Shown here: in pieces, positions 29,016-39,463 of the stretch
Layout of the letters: each line of letters starts with the position of its first letter
Position numbering within the stretch: the first letter of the stretch is position 1
DNA from: Neotamlana sargassicola
GTDB lineage: Bacteria; Bacteroidota; Bacteroidia; Flavobacteriales; Flavobacteriaceae
DNA length: 64,000 bases
Assembly (NCBI RefSeq): GCF_020523965.1
Contig: NZ_JAJAPX010000005.1
Location: 124,001 to 188,000 of the forward strand
Direction: 5' to 3'
The notes under the pieces: model-generated
Databases searched by the model: none
Told to the model about the DNA's origin: nothing
The model's input: only the letters and a program-made list of their open reading frames with translations
Translations under genes and position numbers: made by a program

Positions 29016-29513
29016 ATGAAATTGTTTAACAAACTACTGGTTTTGGTGTTTATAGCTGCGATTAGCTTGTCGTCTTGTACAACAGATAGCATGGATACCG
29101 AAAATGCATCATTAGAGTTGCCCCAAACTACTCTCGATGCTAAAGATATTGAAATAGAAATATTAAATTTAATTAACGACCATCGCGCTTCTTTAGGACT
29201 GGCTACTTTGAGCGAAATGGATCTTATCAAATCTGTGGCATATAGCCATACCGATTATATGGTTGTTAATGATGTGGTTTCTCATGCCAATTTTTATACC
29301 CGCAGTAATTACTTAAAACAACATGCCGGAGCTACAAAAGTGACTGAAAACGTAGCCTACGGGTACAGTTCGGCGGCGGCTGTTGTAAGAGCTTGGTTAA
29401 ATAGCGAATCTCATAAAGAAAACTTAGAAGGAGATTTTACAGACTTCGATGTATCTGCCGAAACCAACGCAGACGGTCGTTGGTATTTTACAAACATATT
29501 TATAAAAAAATAA
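29016..29513 (+). CDS. CAP-domain (SCP/PR1) lipoprotein
   Basis: The 165-residue protein has a lipoprotein signal ending LSSC (Cys21). Residues 45-165 form a CAP domain with the usual landmarks: LNLINDHRASLGL, SHTDYMV, SHANFYTR, ENVAYGY and the final WYFTNIF. CAP proteins in bacteria are extracellular, with binding roles that are mostly unknown. It stands alone and is followed by a strong terminator. Confidence 0.88.
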   Translation: MKLFNKLLVLVFIAAISLSSCTTDSMDTENASLELPQTTLDAKDIEIEILNLINDHRASLGLATLSEMDLIKSVAYSHTDYMVVNDVVSHANFYTRSNYLKQHAGATKVTENVAYGYSSAAAVVRAWLNSESHKENLEGDFTDFDVSAETNADGRWYFTNIFIKK

Positions 29514-29633
29514 TAGTGCCTTTGCAATATTAAAACATAACCTTTTTAATTGACTGATTTTTAGCAATTATGAAATTGAAGGGTTATTTTAGTTAATAGC
29601 TTTTTAAGTTATTACAAATTTAGCTTTGGGATT

Positions 29634-29668
29634 AAAACCCTCTCATTATTTGTATGAGAGGGTTTTTT
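29634..29668. terminator. Hairpin terminator after the CAP lipoprotein gene
   Basis: AAAACCCTCTCAT pairs with ATGAGAGGGTTTTTT around loop TATTTGT, followed by T residues. It lies between convergent genes and may serve both. Confidence 0.85.
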
Positions 29669-29785
29669 AAGCTAGTAGAAGTTTAAATAATATAAACAAC
29701 TTATTTAGTTAGTTTTACTCTTAATTTAGTGCTCACTTTTTGTTTTATTGTTTATACTCTAGCGTGATTTTGCAGTAAATTACTG

Positions 29786-30874
29786 TTAATGTTTTAGTCT
29801 GTCTACTAATTTTCGTATTAAAGTATAAATAAAGGTGTTGGTTTTAACGTAATAAAATGCAATAAAACACACTACTACAATAAAAATTAGAGCCCCAATT
29901 ACAGCTTCAATAGGATCTAGTGATTTGTTTAAGTAACGCTTTATTCCATAGCCCGTAAAGCTTCCGTAGAGTAAAATAAAATGAATAACGTATATCGACA
30001 ATGTTTTTTTACCTATGTTGGTAATTAGCGATTGTTTTAAGTAATTCTCAAAAGCATAGAACACAGCAAAAAGTATGAAAACGTTACCAAGTCGAGTAAA
30101 TAAATAATTGTAATTCGCACTTTGTTTAAAAATATCTATTCCTGTAAAATAACTTAGTTTTAGCAGGGCATAACTGGATAAGTAAATCAGGGATAAACCA
30201 GAGATAAAAAAGGCTAATAAAGCACTTATTTTAAAATTGTTTTTATGAGCATAATTAAAAAACATTATAGAAAGAAAAGCTCCAAAGGCTGCATAGCCAA
30301 ACCAAGGAAGCATAGTAAAAACCGACCCGTTAGATTTTGATAAGTAGTTAGAGAAAATAAGAGGAACATTATTCATTTCTAAACTTCTATACAATGGTTC
30401 TGTAACAAAAATGAATATGCCCAATAGCAGTAAAACACTGCCGTATAAAAATTGAAATTTTTTTAATAAAACGTGAAAAATTACAAGTAGTATTAGCGAC
30501 AAGCCAATACACTGTAAAACATCAACAACTAACACGTATGAATTAAAACTACCATTAAGCCAATTTAAAATATTTACTCTTAAGCTATAACCAATTACAA
30601 TTAAAAGCAACCCTCTAAAAAGTCCTTTTTTAATGCGTGGTTTATCATCGCCCTTCTGGTAGGCTCGAAGTAGTAAATAGGCAAATACCAAACCCGAAAT
30701 AGTAAAAAATACGGGGGCTGTTATGCCTCTAAAATAGCTCCAAGTATTAAAATAAATGTTTTCGGGATTTCTAAATGTGGGTTGTAATAATGTGTCTATA
30801 AAATGCCCTTGAAGCATCATTAAAATAGCAAATGCCCTCACAGCATCAATAAAATATAATCGAGTAGTTTGCAA
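29786..30874 (-). CDS. DUF1624/HGSNAT-like membrane acyltransferase, TTG start
   Basis: The 362-residue protein has about ten membrane segments. It opens RLYFIDAVRAFAILMMLQGH, the conserved start of the heparan-glucosaminide acetyltransferase-like (DUF1624) family, whose His in QGHF is probably catalytic. A stop lies nine bases upstream of the TTG at 30874 and the next Met would remove the conserved Arg-Leu-Tyr-Phe-Ile-Asp start, so a TTG start is supported. The acyl acceptor is unknown. Confidence 0.82.
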   Translation of the reverse strand: MQTTRLYFIDAVRAFAILMMLQGHFIDTLLQPTFRNPENIYFNTWSYFRGITAPVFFTISGLVFAYLLLRAYQKGDDKPRIKKGLFRGLLLIVIGYSLRVNILNWLNGSFNSYVLVVDVLQCIGLSLILLVIFHVLLKKFQFLYGSVLLLLGIFIFVTEPLYRSLEMNNVPLIFSNYLSKSNGSVFTMLPWFGYAAFGAFLSIMFFNYAHKNNFKISALLAFFISGLSLIYLSSYALLKLSYFTGIDIFKQSANYNYLFTRLGNVFILFAVFYAFENYLKQSLITNIGKKTLSIYVIHFILLYGSFTGYGIKRYLNKSLDPIEAVIGALIFIVVVCFIAFYYVKTNTFIYTLIRKLVDRLKH

Positions 30875-30971
30875 AGTTAGTTAGTTTATTAACTCTAAAT
30901 ATACTTTTTAAAAATTAAAAACTTTATATTGGTACAACAAAATACCTTTTTTAAGAATTTAGATTCATTAC

Positions 30972-32390
30972 ATGTCCGAAATTATAAGAGCATTTTCTAA
31001 CTATGCCTGGGGTTTACCATTGGTAATTTTACTAATTGGTGGTGGTTTGTATTTAATTATTCTTTCAAAATTTTTGCCCTTTCGATATTTAGGTCATGCC
31101 ATTCAAGTATTGAGAGGTAAATATGACAACCCTGAGGATGTTGGAGAAATTAGTCATTTTAAAGCATTAACAACTGCATTGGCATCAACAATTGGGATGG
31201 GGAATATTGCAGGCGTTGCAGTCGCTATTTCTGTGGGCGGACCAGGAGCCATGTTTTGGATGTGGGTAAGTGCTATTGTTGGGATGTCTACCAAATTTTT
31301 CACTTGTACTTTAGCTGTAATGTACAGAGGAAAAGACTCTAACGGAACTGTTCAAGGTGGACCCATGTATTTTATTACAGAAGGTTTAGGGAAAAACTGG
31401 AAACCTTTGGCTGTTATGTTTTCTCTTTTCGGAATGTTAGGCGTATTACCTGTAGTGAATGTAAATCAGCTAACACAAGCTATAAACGATATTGTTTTAA
31501 CTCCAAATGGCGTTGAAGTAGATTTAAAATCAAATTTAATTTTAGCTATAATTTTAGTAGTTTTTACATCCTTAATAATTCTGGGAGGTTTAAAGCGAAT
31601 TAGTAATGCAGCATCTAAAATGGTACCGAGTATGGTAATACTTTATTTTGCACTTGTGCTTTTTATTTTAATATCGAATTACCAAGAAGTGCCGAAATAT
31701 TTCATTATGATTTTTGAAAATGCCTTTTCAGGAAAAAATTATAATGGCGATGCGTTTTATGGAGGAGTTTTAGGTGGATTAATTCTGTTAGGTATTCGTC
31801 GTGGAGCTTTCTCTAACGAAGCCGGTATAGGCACTGCACCATTAGCACATGGCGCGGTAAAAACAAGCGAACCTATTCGAGAAGGTTTAGTCGCTATGCT
31901 TGGGCCTGCAATAGACACTTTAATTGTGTGTACTTTAACTGCTTTGGCTATTTTAGTAACAGGAGTTTGGGAAACTACAGAAAGTAATGGCGTTAGTTTA
32001 ACGGCCAATGCTTTCGATTTTGCTATTCCTGTTTACGGTAAATATTTGCTCATGATTTGCGTTTTGGTGTTTAGTGTATCTTCATTGTTTTCCTACGCTT
32101 ATTATGGCACTAAATGCTTATCGTTTTTAATTGGAGCCAACAAAAAACATTTTTATAATTACATTTATATTTTAAGTATAATTTTAGCAGCAACAACACC
32201 GTTTGCCACCATGTTAAATTTAATCGATGGTGTTTTTGCGCTCATGGCTATACCAACCATGTTAGCGACTATTGTACTTGCTCCAAAAGTAGTTAAGGAG
32301 TTTAAACGCTACATTAATACCATTAACCAACAACAACTAAATAATCATGACAAAACAAAAAGCAAAAGCCTATTGGAAAGAAAACATTAG
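30972..32390 (+). CDS. Alanine/glycine:sodium symporter (AGCS family)
   Basis: The 472-residue inner membrane protein has about eleven membrane segments and the AGCS signatures STIGMGNIAGVAVAISVGGPG and RRGAFSNEAGIGTAPLAHG. It should import alanine or glycine with sodium. Its end overlaps the DUF4212 gene by 44 bases, so it is transcribed together with the two following transporter genes. Confidence 0.92.
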   Translation: MSEIIRAFSNYAWGLPLVILLIGGGLYLIILSKFLPFRYLGHAIQVLRGKYDNPEDVGEISHFKALTTALASTIGMGNIAGVAVAISVGGPGAMFWMWVSAIVGMSTKFFTCTLAVMYRGKDSNGTVQGGPMYFITEGLGKNWKPLAVMFSLFGMLGVLPVVNVNQLTQAINDIVLTPNGVEVDLKSNLILAIILVVFTSLIILGGLKRISNAASKMVPSMVILYFALVLFILISNYQEVPKYFIMIFENAFSGKNYNGDAFYGGVLGGLILLGIRRGAFSNEAGIGTAPLAHGAVKTSEPIREGLVAMLGPAIDTLIVCTLTALAILVTGVWETTESNGVSLTANAFDFAIPVYGKYLLMICVLVFSVSSLFSYAYYGTKCLSFLIGANKKHFYNYIYILSIILAATTPFATMLNLIDGVFALMAIPTMLATIVLAPKVVKEFKRYINTINQQQLNNHDKTKSKSLLERKH

Positions 32391-32601
32391 GTATCTCATT
32401 ATTTTATTAGCCATATGGTTTCTGGTGTCTTATGGCGCAGGAATTTTATTTAAAGATGAACTCAACCAAATTCGTTTAGGCGGATTTAAACTTGGGTTTT
32501 GGTTTGCACAACAAGGGTCAATGTACGTATTTGTAATATTGATATTTGTTTACGTTCGCCTTATGAATAAACTTGATAAAAAATACGGCTATGATGAATA
32601 G
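32347..32601 (+). CDS. DUF4212 small subunit of a sodium:solute symporter
   Basis: The 84-residue protein has two membrane segments (YLIILLAIWFLVSYGAGILF and FVILIFVYVRL) and the family motif GFWFAQQGS between them. DUF4212 proteins regularly sit directly upstream of acetate-type symporters and are thought to be their partner subunit. It overlaps the previous gene by 44 bases and the next one by about 11. Confidence 0.9.
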   Translation: MTKQKAKAYWKENIRYLIILLAIWFLVSYGAGILFKDELNQIRLGGFKLGFWFAQQGSMYVFVILIFVYVRLMNKLDKKYGYDE

Positions 32602-34315
32602 TTTCTTATTTGCAGAAGGTATTGGAGTTCAAAATTGGACTTATATTTTGGTAGGCATAACCTTTGCGCTTTATATAGGTATAGCTATTTGGTCTAGAGC
32701 AGGTTCAACAAAAGAGTTTTATGTTGCCGGTGGTGGTGTTTCACCATTGGCCAATGGTATGGCAACGGCAGCCGATTGGATGAGTGCAGCTTCCTTTATT
32801 TCCATGGCTGGAATTATTTCTTTTGCGGGTTACGATGGCTCTGTGTATTTAATGGGGTGGACAGGAGGCTACGTGCTTTTAGCTTTACTCTTAGCACCTT
32901 ACTTGCGAAAATTTGGAAAATTTACAGTTCCTGATTTTATTGGCGATCGTTATTACTCTAAAACCGCCCGTTTTGTTGGGGTTATTTGTGCGCTTTTGGT
33001 ATCGTTTACTTATGTTGCAGGACAAATGCGCGGTGTGGGTTTGGTATTTTCTCGTTTTCTTGAGGTTGATATTAATACAGGTGTAATTATTGGGATGATA
33101 ATCGTATTGTTTTATGCCGTTTTAGGTGGCATGAAAGGAATAACATACACTCAGGTTGCACAATATTGCGTGCTTATTTTTGCTTTTATGGTTCCTGCTA
33201 TTTTTATATCTATACAAATGACGGGGAATCCTATTCCACAATTAGGCTTTGGAAGTACTATAGCAGATGGCTCTGGAACCTATTTGTTAGATAAATTAGA
33301 CGGATTAAGTACAGATTTAGGCTTTGCCGAATATACCGAAGGCTCTAAATCGCTCGTTGATGTATTCGCCATAACTTTAGCATTAATGGTAGGTACCGCA
33401 GGTTTACCGCATGTAATTGTTAGGTTTTTTACTGTAAAACGGGTTAAAGACGCCAGAAAATCGGCTGGTTTAGCCTTATTGCTTATCGTAATTCTATATA
33501 CTGCAGCTCCGGCGGTTTCTGTGTTTGCAAGAACAAATATGATAGAAACCGTATCTAATAAACCATACAATAAAATGCCAGAGTGGTTTAAAAAATGGGA
33601 AACTACTGGATTAATAAGCTTTACAGATAAAAATAACGATGGCCTTGTGCAATATGTAGCCAACGAAACGAAAAACGAATTGGTTGTAGATAGAGATATT
33701 ATGGTGTTAGCCAACCCAGAAATTGCACAGTTACCTAATTGGGTTATTGCTTTGGTAGCTGCAGGTGCCTTGGCTGCTGCTTTATCTACCGCAGCAGGTT
33801 TATTGTTGGTAATTTCTGCATCGGTATCTCACGATTTAATTAAAAAGATGATTAATCCAAAAATCTCAGAAAAAGGAGAGTTAGTAGCAGCACGATTATC
33901 GGCAGTTGTTGCAGTGTGCGTAGCAGGGTATTTTGGTATTAATCCACCAGGGTTTGTTGCGGCTACAGTAGCATTAGCCTTTGGTTTGGCAGCAGCCTCA
34001 TTTTTTCCGGCTATTATTTTAGGGATTTTTTATAAGAAAATGAATAAAGAAGGCGCTATTGCTGGAATGGTTGTAGGTATTTTGTCCATGCTTTTTTATA
34101 TGACCAAATTTAAATTTGGTTGGTTTGGTGGCGGAACTAAAACCAATTGGTGGTTTGGTATTTCGCCCGAAGGCTTTGGAACCGTAGCTATGATGCTAAA
34201 TTTTATTGTATCTATTGTGGTTATGAAGTTTACAAAAGCACCACCAAAAGATGTACAAGATATTGTTGAAAATATTAGAATACCAAGTGGAGCAGGAGAG
34301 GCTGTTAATCATTAA
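32591..34315 (+). CDS. Sodium:solute symporter, VC_2705/ActP-like
   Basis: The 574-residue transporter has about thirteen membrane segments, with the family segments YVAGGGVSPLANGMATAADW near the N-terminus and AALSTAAGLLLVISASVSHD in the second half. Members take up short-chain monocarboxylates such as acetate. The frame is open to a TTG at 32573, but ATG at 32591 (or 32594) overlaps the DUF4212 stop and gives the expected MNSFLFAEG start. Nearby acs and aldehyde dehydrogenase genes support acetate as substrate. Confidence 0.92.
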   Translation: MMNSFLFAEGIGVQNWTYILVGITFALYIGIAIWSRAGSTKEFYVAGGGVSPLANGMATAADWMSAASFISMAGIISFAGYDGSVYLMGWTGGYVLLALLLAPYLRKFGKFTVPDFIGDRYYSKTARFVGVICALLVSFTYVAGQMRGVGLVFSRFLEVDINTGVIIGMIIVLFYAVLGGMKGITYTQVAQYCVLIFAFMVPAIFISIQMTGNPIPQLGFGSTIADGSGTYLLDKLDGLSTDLGFAEYTEGSKSLVDVFAITLALMVGTAGLPHVIVRFFTVKRVKDARKSAGLALLLIVILYTAAPAVSVFARTNMIETVSNKPYNKMPEWFKKWETTGLISFTDKNNDGLVQYVANETKNELVVDRDIMVLANPEIAQLPNWVIALVAAGALAAALSTAAGLLLVISASVSHDLIKKMINPKISEKGELVAARLSAVVAVCVAGYFGINPPGFVAATVALAFGLAAASFFPAIILGIFYKKMNKEGAIAGMVVGILSMLFYMTKFKFGWFGGGTKTNWWFGISPEGFGTVAMMLNFIVSIVVMKFTKAPPKDVQDIVENIRIPSGAGEAVNH

Positions 34316-34353
34316 CATTAATTAAGCTTCATTTTAAAACTTAAAAGCATCTG

Positions 34354-35271
34354 TTATTTTGCAACAGATGCTTTAAATTGTTGAGGTGTCATCAACTCCA
34401 TCTTTTTAAACTGTCTGTTAAAATAACTCGTGTTATTAAAACCAGATTTGTACGCAATTTCAGAAATGCGTAAGTTTTTAGTTTCTTTAATAAGCTTTTT
34501 CGAAAATTTAATTTTTTCAGAATTTATATAATCTATAGGCGAAACACCAAGTGTGTTTTTAAATTTTTTGTGAAAATGTGAGGCGCTCATACAGGCTTTC
34601 TTAGCTAGCAAATCAACAGTTATATCTTTATTGGTTAAATTTTGTTTTATGTATTTAATAACATATCCAATGCGTGTGTCGTTAAAAACGCCATCGGTAT
34701 CGTTAAGTAAAAACGCTTTCGCTTTGGTTTGTAATAAACGCACAATAAGTTCCTGAATCATTAAGTCTAATAAAACATCTTTAGAACTTGTGTTTTTTGT
34801 AAACGTATAAACTAAGCGTTCTACAAGATGGTTAACATCGGTGTTGTTTATTAAATGAGAGGCATTATTACTAAGTTTCCAGTTGTTGTTTTCACGTTCA
34901 ATAGCAACGTGGTTATTAAATTTATCTACAACTTCGTCAATTTTTGTACTATCAATTCCTAGAGCCAAACATTGTGTTGGTTTTTTTAGATTCGCCACCG
35001 GAAAATCTATTACCATTTCTTTATTCGTGGGCATAACAACCGATTCACCAGGGAAAAAATCAAACGATGGCATGTTTTCTAAATGCATTACCTTTTTTCC
35101 GGTTAGCATACTAGCAATTACAGGAAAGTCAAACGTTAACGATACTTTTTCGGCATACTTATGGGTTTCATAAATATTTAACTCTGCATAATCAGCGTTG
35201 TATGTGGTTTTATTTTCTACAAGCGTGGTTATTTTTCGGTTGCTAATGTGGTGGTTCAATAGTTGGTTCAT
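34354..35271 (-). CDS. AraC-family transcriptional regulator
   Basis: The 305-residue regulator has an AraC-type N-terminal ligand domain (about 10-190) and two helix-turn-helix motifs at the C-terminus (VDLLAKKACMSASHFHKKF and ISEIAYKSGFNNTSYFNRQF). The frame reaches a TTG at 35277, but the ATG at 35271 (MNQLLNHH) is preferred. It is divergent from the aldehyde dehydrogenase gene, separated by 214 bases, and is the likely activator of that operon. Confidence 0.9.
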   Translation of the reverse strand: MNQLLNHHISNRKITTLVENKTTYNADYAELNIYETHKYAEKVSLTFDFPVIASMLTGKKVMHLENMPSFDFFPGESVVMPTNKEMVIDFPVANLKKPTQCLALGIDSTKIDEVVDKFNNHVAIERENNNWKLSNNASHLINNTDVNHLVERLVYTFTKNTSSKDVLLDLMIQELIVRLLQTKAKAFLLNDTDGVFNDTRIGYVIKYIKQNLTNKDITVDLLAKKACMSASHFHKKFKNTLGVSPIDYINSEKIKFSKKLIKETKNLRISEIAYKSGFNNTSYFNRQFKKMELMTPQQFKASVAK

Positions 35272-35485
35272 AAACAATATTACAAAATATAGATTCTAAT
35301 TTTTTTAAATGATAGATATGTTCAATTCATTAATAATTTTGTTCAAATATTTCACAATTTAATAAAATACCTTTATAGAAATTACATATTAACTAAAATA
35401 ATAGAGCTAAAATCATTAAATGTTAAAAATATTAACAAATATGAGTGTAATTATAAATGAAGTTTAATTAAAATAAATAAGAGAA

Positions 35486-36982
35486 ATGAGTTATTCTAAG
35501 CCAAAATTTAAAACCACCTATGGCAATTTTATAAACGGAAAGTTTGTAGATCCCATTGGCGGTGCGTATTTCGAAAATACGTCGCCAATTGATAAATCAC
35601 TAATAGCAAAATACCCAAGATCGCAAAAAGAAGATGTTGAATTAGCTTTAGATGCCGCAAACAAAGCAAAAGAAGCTTGGGGAAACACCTCGGTAACCGA
35701 GCGTGCAGCCCTTTTAAATAAGGTTGCCGATATTATTGAAGCTAATTTAGAAGAATTTGCCTTAGTGGAAACTTGCGACAACGGAAAACCAATTCGTGAA
35801 ACCTTAAATGCCGATATTCCGTTGGCTGTAGACCATTGGCGTTATTTTGCAGCCTGTATTCGTGCAGAAGAAGGTAGCGCGACCGAGCTAGATGCAAATA
35901 CCTTGTCTATGAATATTAAGGAACCTTTAGGTGTTGTTGGGCAAATTATTCCGTGGAATTTCCCGCTATTAATGTTGTCTTGGAAACTGCCGCCAGCTTT
36001 AGCAACAGGTAATTGTGTGGTGTTAAAACCTGCAGAACAAACACCGTCGTCGGCGACCTTGTTAATGGAAAAAATTGCCGATGTATTTCCTCCTGGAGTT
36101 ATTAATATTATTCATGGTTTTGGTCCAGAGGCCGGAAAACCTATAGCATCAAGCTCTAGAGTAGATAAAGTGGCTTTTACTGGAGAAACCACAACAGGGC
36201 AATTAATTATGCAATATGCGTCGAAAAATTTAAACCCGGTAACTATGGAGTTAGGCGGTAAATCGCCAAACATTTTCTTTAATAGTGTTATGGATGCCGA
36301 TGATGCATTTTTAGATAAAGCCATAGAAGGCGCCGTATTATTTGCCTTCAATCAAGGTGAAGTATGTACATGTCCGTCACGAATTTTAGTTCAGGAAGCT
36401 ATTTACGATAAATTTATGGAACGTGTTTTAGAACGCACAAAAGCCATAGTGCAAAACAATCCGTACGACACAAGTTGTATGGTTGGCGCTCAGGCATCGA
36501 ACGATCAATATGAAAAAATTCAATCTTATATAAAAATAGGAGAAGAAGAAGGCGCAAAAGTATTGTGCGGTGGTGAAGCAAATAAAGAAGGCGATTTGGC
36601 GAATGGGTATTTTATAAAACCAACGATTTTAGAAGGCCACAATAAAATGCGTGTGTTCCAAGAAGAAATTTTTGGTCCGGTAGTTTGTGTTGCTAAGTTT
36701 AAAGATGAAGCCGAAGCATTAGAAATTGCAAACGATACATTATATGGTTTAGGTGCTGGTGTTTGGACACGCGATGCACATCAACTTTATCAAATTCCTA
36801 GGGCAATAAAAGCTGGTCGTGTTTGGGTTAATTGTTACCATGCGTATCCTGCACATGCACCTTTTGGCGGGTATAAAAAATCTGGATTTGGTAGAGAAAA
36901 TCATCACATGATGATGGATCATTACAGACAAACAAAAAACATGCTTATTTCTTACGATAAAAACAAACTAGGATTCTTTTAA
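35486..36982 (+). CDS. NAD-dependent aldehyde dehydrogenase
   Basis: The 498-residue enzyme is of the acetaldehyde dehydrogenase (ExaC/AcoD) type. The cofactor loop ends [10 protein letters not shown], the general base Glu is in [11 protein letters not shown], and the nucleophile Cys is in [12 protein letters not shown]. The pairing with a DUF779 gene downstream and an AraC regulator upstream is typical of this type. It would produce acetate, to be activated by the acetyl-CoA synthetase next to it. Confidence 0.93.
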   Translation: MSYSKPKFKTTYGNFINGKFVDPIGGAYFENTSPIDKSLIAKYPRSQKEDVELALDAANKAKEAWGNTSVTERAALLNKVADIIEANLEEFALVETCDNGKPIRETLNADIPLAVDHWRYFAACIRAEEGSATELDANTLSMNIKEPLGVVGQIIPWNFPLLMLSWKLPPALATGNCVVLKPAEQTPSSATLLMEKIADVFPPGVINIIHGFGPEAGKPIASSSRVDKVAFTGETTTGQLIMQYASKNLNPVTMELGGKSPNIFFNSVMDADDAFLDKAIEGAVLFAFNQGEVCTCPSRILVQEAIYDKFMERVLERTKAIVQNNPYDTSCMVGAQASNDQYEKIQSYIKIGEEEGAKVLCGGEANKEGDLANGYFIKPTILEGHNKMRVFQEEIFGPVVCVAKFKDEAEALEIANDTLYGLGAGVWTRDAHQLYQIPRAIKAGRVWVNCYHAYPAHAPFGGYKKSGFGRENHHMMMDHYRQTKNMLISYDKNKLGFF

Positions 36983-37008
36983 GAAAATTGTTTTTATTGA
37001 AGAATGCT

Positions 37009-37042
37009 AAAAAAGGCTGAATAAAAACATCAGCCTTTTTTT
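37009..37042 (+). terminator. Hairpin terminator after the aldehyde dehydrogenase gene
   Basis: AAAAAAGGCTGA and TCAGCCTTTTTTT form a stem with a nine-base loop and a T-run, 26 bases after the stop codon. Confidence 0.85.
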
Positions 37043-37160
37043 GTTGATTTTTCAAAAAGTTTTCAATTTCAATGAATAATGTAATGCATAAAATCTTAAT
37101 TATTTATTAAAAACAGAAAAAACGAGTTGTATTAAAAAAAATCTTCTTTAATTTAAAAAA

Positions 37161-37517
37161 ATGGAACGTATTGCTATTACCCAAGAAGCCGCAAAAATTG
37201 TAGAACAATTAAAACAAAAACATGGTGAATTAATTTTTCACCAAAGTGGAGGTTGTTGCGACGGTTCTGCGCCTATGTTATTTGAAAAAGACGATATGTA
37301 TTTAGACGAAAGCGATGTTTTTTTAGGTGTCGTTAATAATGTTAATTTTTACATGAATCAAGACCAATTTGAATATTGGAAACACACCCATTTAACTATA
37401 GATATTACAGAAGGTAGAGGCGCGAGTTTTTCGTTAGAAATTCCTTTAGGATTACGTTTTATTATACGATCAAGACTTTTATCACCAGAAGAAGAAACAT
37501 TTTTTAATAAAAAATAG
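37161..37517 (+). CDS. DUF779 domain protein
   Basis: The 118-residue protein has the DUF779 opening RIAITQEAAKIVEQLKQKHG, the Cys-rich HQSGGCCDGSAPM segment and EYWKHTHLTIDITEGRGASF. The family is almost always adjacent to aldehyde dehydrogenase genes and may help assemble or metal-load them; its function is not proven. It sits between aldehyde dehydrogenase and acs. Confidence 0.9.
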   Translation: MERIAITQEAAKIVEQLKQKHGELIFHQSGGCCDGSAPMLFEKDDMYLDESDVFLGVVNNVNFYMNQDQFEYWKHTHLTIDITEGRGASFSLEIPLGLRFIIRSRLLSPEEETFFNKK

Positions 37518-37555
37518 AAAGCTTATTTTTAGCTAAATTAAAAACTAAATAATAC

Positions 37556-39463
37556 ATGAGTAATTACCACATAAAACACTTAGAAGAATACTATCAAGTT
37601 TATAGAAAATCTGTAAGAAATCCAGAAGTTTTCTGGGAAGAGATTGCCGAAGAGCATTTTATGTGGCGTAAAAAATGGGACAACGTTTTAAGTTGGGATT
37701 TTACAAAACCAGAAGTAAAATGGTTTGAAGGTGCACAATTAAACATTACCGAAAACTGCATCGATAGGCATTTGTACACACGTGGCAATAAAACCGCTAT
37801 AATTTTTGAGCCTAACGATCCAAAAGAATCAGCCGAACATATTACGTATAAACAACTTCACGATCGTGTTTGTCGTTTTGCCAATGTGTTAAAAGAAAAA
37901 GGCATTAAAAAAGGCGATCGTGTTTGTATTTATTTACCAATGATTCCAGAATTGGCCATTTCGGTTTTAGCTTGTGCTAGAATTGGTGCCATACACTCTG
38001 TTGTTTTTGCAGGATTTTCAGCATCGGCTTTAGCCACCAGAATAAAAGATTCTGAATGTAAAATGGTAATAACCAGTGATGGTTCGTTTAGAGGATCGAA
38101 AACCATCGATTTAAAAGGCATTGTAGATGAAGCTTTAGAAGATTGCGATACGATAGAAAGTGTATTGGTTGCGAAAAGAATTGATGCTAATGTTAATATG
38201 AAGAGCGGTCGAGATTATTGGTTGCAACCGCTTTTAGATGAAGCCTATCACGATTGTGAACCAGAAATAATGAATGCCGAAGATCCGTTGTTTATTCTTT
38301 ATACTTCGGGTTCTACAGGAAAACCAAAAGGTATGGTGCACACCACGGCAGGTTACATGGTTTACACCGCATATACGTTTAAAAATGTGTTTCAGTACCG
38401 AGAAAAAGATGTGTATTGGTGTACTGCCGATATAGGTTGGATTACCGGGCATAGTTACATAGTTTACGGTCCATTGTGTAACGGAGCAACAACAATTATG
38501 TTTGAAGGCGTACCAAGTTATCCAGATTTTGGTCGTTTTTGGGAAATTGTAGAAAAACATAAAGTTAATCAGTTTTATACCGCACCAACAGCCATTCGAG
38601 CTTTGGCAAAAGAAGGTGTTGAGCATTTAGAAAAACACGATTTATCATCGCTTAAAGTTCTAGGAACTGTTGGCGAACCTATAAATGAAGAAGCGTGGCA
38701 TTGGTACGACGATAATGTAGGTAAAAAGAAAGCCCCAATTGTAGATACGTGGTGGCAAACCGAAACAGGAGGTATCATGATTACGCCAATAGCTTTTGCA
38801 ACACCAACAAAACCAACGTATGCGACTTTGCCTTTTATTGGTATTCAGCCTGCTTTAATGGACGAAAACGGAAAAGAAATAAAAGGAAACCAAGTAGATG
38901 GTCGTTTATGTATAAAATTTCCTTGGCCCAGTATGGCACGAACTATTTGGGGAAATCATCAGCGATATAAAGATACCTATTTTTCGGCGTTTGAAAATAA
39001 ATATTTTACAGGTGATGGCGCTTTACGCGATGAGGTTGGGTATTACAGAATTACAGGTAGAGTAGACGATGTTATAATTGTTTCTGGCCATAACTTAGGA
39101 ACTGCACCTATTGAAGATGCTATTAACGAACACCCTGCAGTTGCCGAAAGTGCTATTGTTGGTTTTCCTCACGATATAAAAGGAAATGCATTGTATGGTT
39201 ATGTAACTTTAAAAGAAACTGGCGAAAGCAGAAACCATGATAATTTGCGTAAAGAAATAAACCAATTAATTACCGAACAAGTTGGCCCAATTGCAAAACT
39301 TGATAAGATACAGTTTACCGCTGGTTTACCTAAAACAAGAAGTGGAAAAATTATGCGTCGTATTTTAAGAAAAATTGCCTGTAAAGATACCAGTAATCTT
39401 GGTGATACAAGTACTTTGCTAAATCCAGAAATTGTACAAGGTATTATGGACGAGGTTTTGTAA
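37556..39463 (+). CDS. acs: Acetyl-CoA synthetase
   Basis: The 635-residue AMP-forming enzyme activates acetate. ATP-binding YTSGSTGKPKGMVHT, the DTWWQTETGG core motif and the lysine-acetylation site PKTRSGKIMRR near the C-terminus are all present. The gene lies 38 bases after DUF779. Its stop codon directly abuts the stop of the convergent exonuclease gene. Confidence 0.95.
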   Translation: MSNYHIKHLEEYYQVYRKSVRNPEVFWEEIAEEHFMWRKKWDNVLSWDFTKPEVKWFEGAQLNITENCIDRHLYTRGNKTAIIFEPNDPKESAEHITYKQLHDRVCRFANVLKEKGIKKGDRVCIYLPMIPELAISVLACARIGAIHSVVFAGFSASALATRIKDSECKMVITSDGSFRGSKTIDLKGIVDEALEDCDTIESVLVAKRIDANVNMKSGRDYWLQPLLDEAYHDCEPEIMNAEDPLFILYTSGSTGKPKGMVHTTAGYMVYTAYTFKNVFQYREKDVYWCTADIGWITGHSYIVYGPLCNGATTIMFEGVPSYPDFGRFWEIVEKHKVNQFYTAPTAIRALAKEGVEHLEKHDLSSLKVLGTVGEPINEEAWHWYDDNVGKKKAPIVDTWWQTETGGIMITPIAFATPTKPTYATLPFIGIQPALMDENGKEIKGNQVDGRLCIKFPWPSMARTIWGNHQRYKDTYFSAFENKYFTGDGALRDEVGYYRITGRVDDVIIVSGHNLGTAPIEDAINEHPAVAESAIVGFPHDIKGNALYGYVTLKETGESRNHDNLRKEINQLITEQVGPIAKLDKIQFTAGLPKTRSGKIMRRILRKIACKDTSNLGDTSTLLNPEIVQGIMDEVL

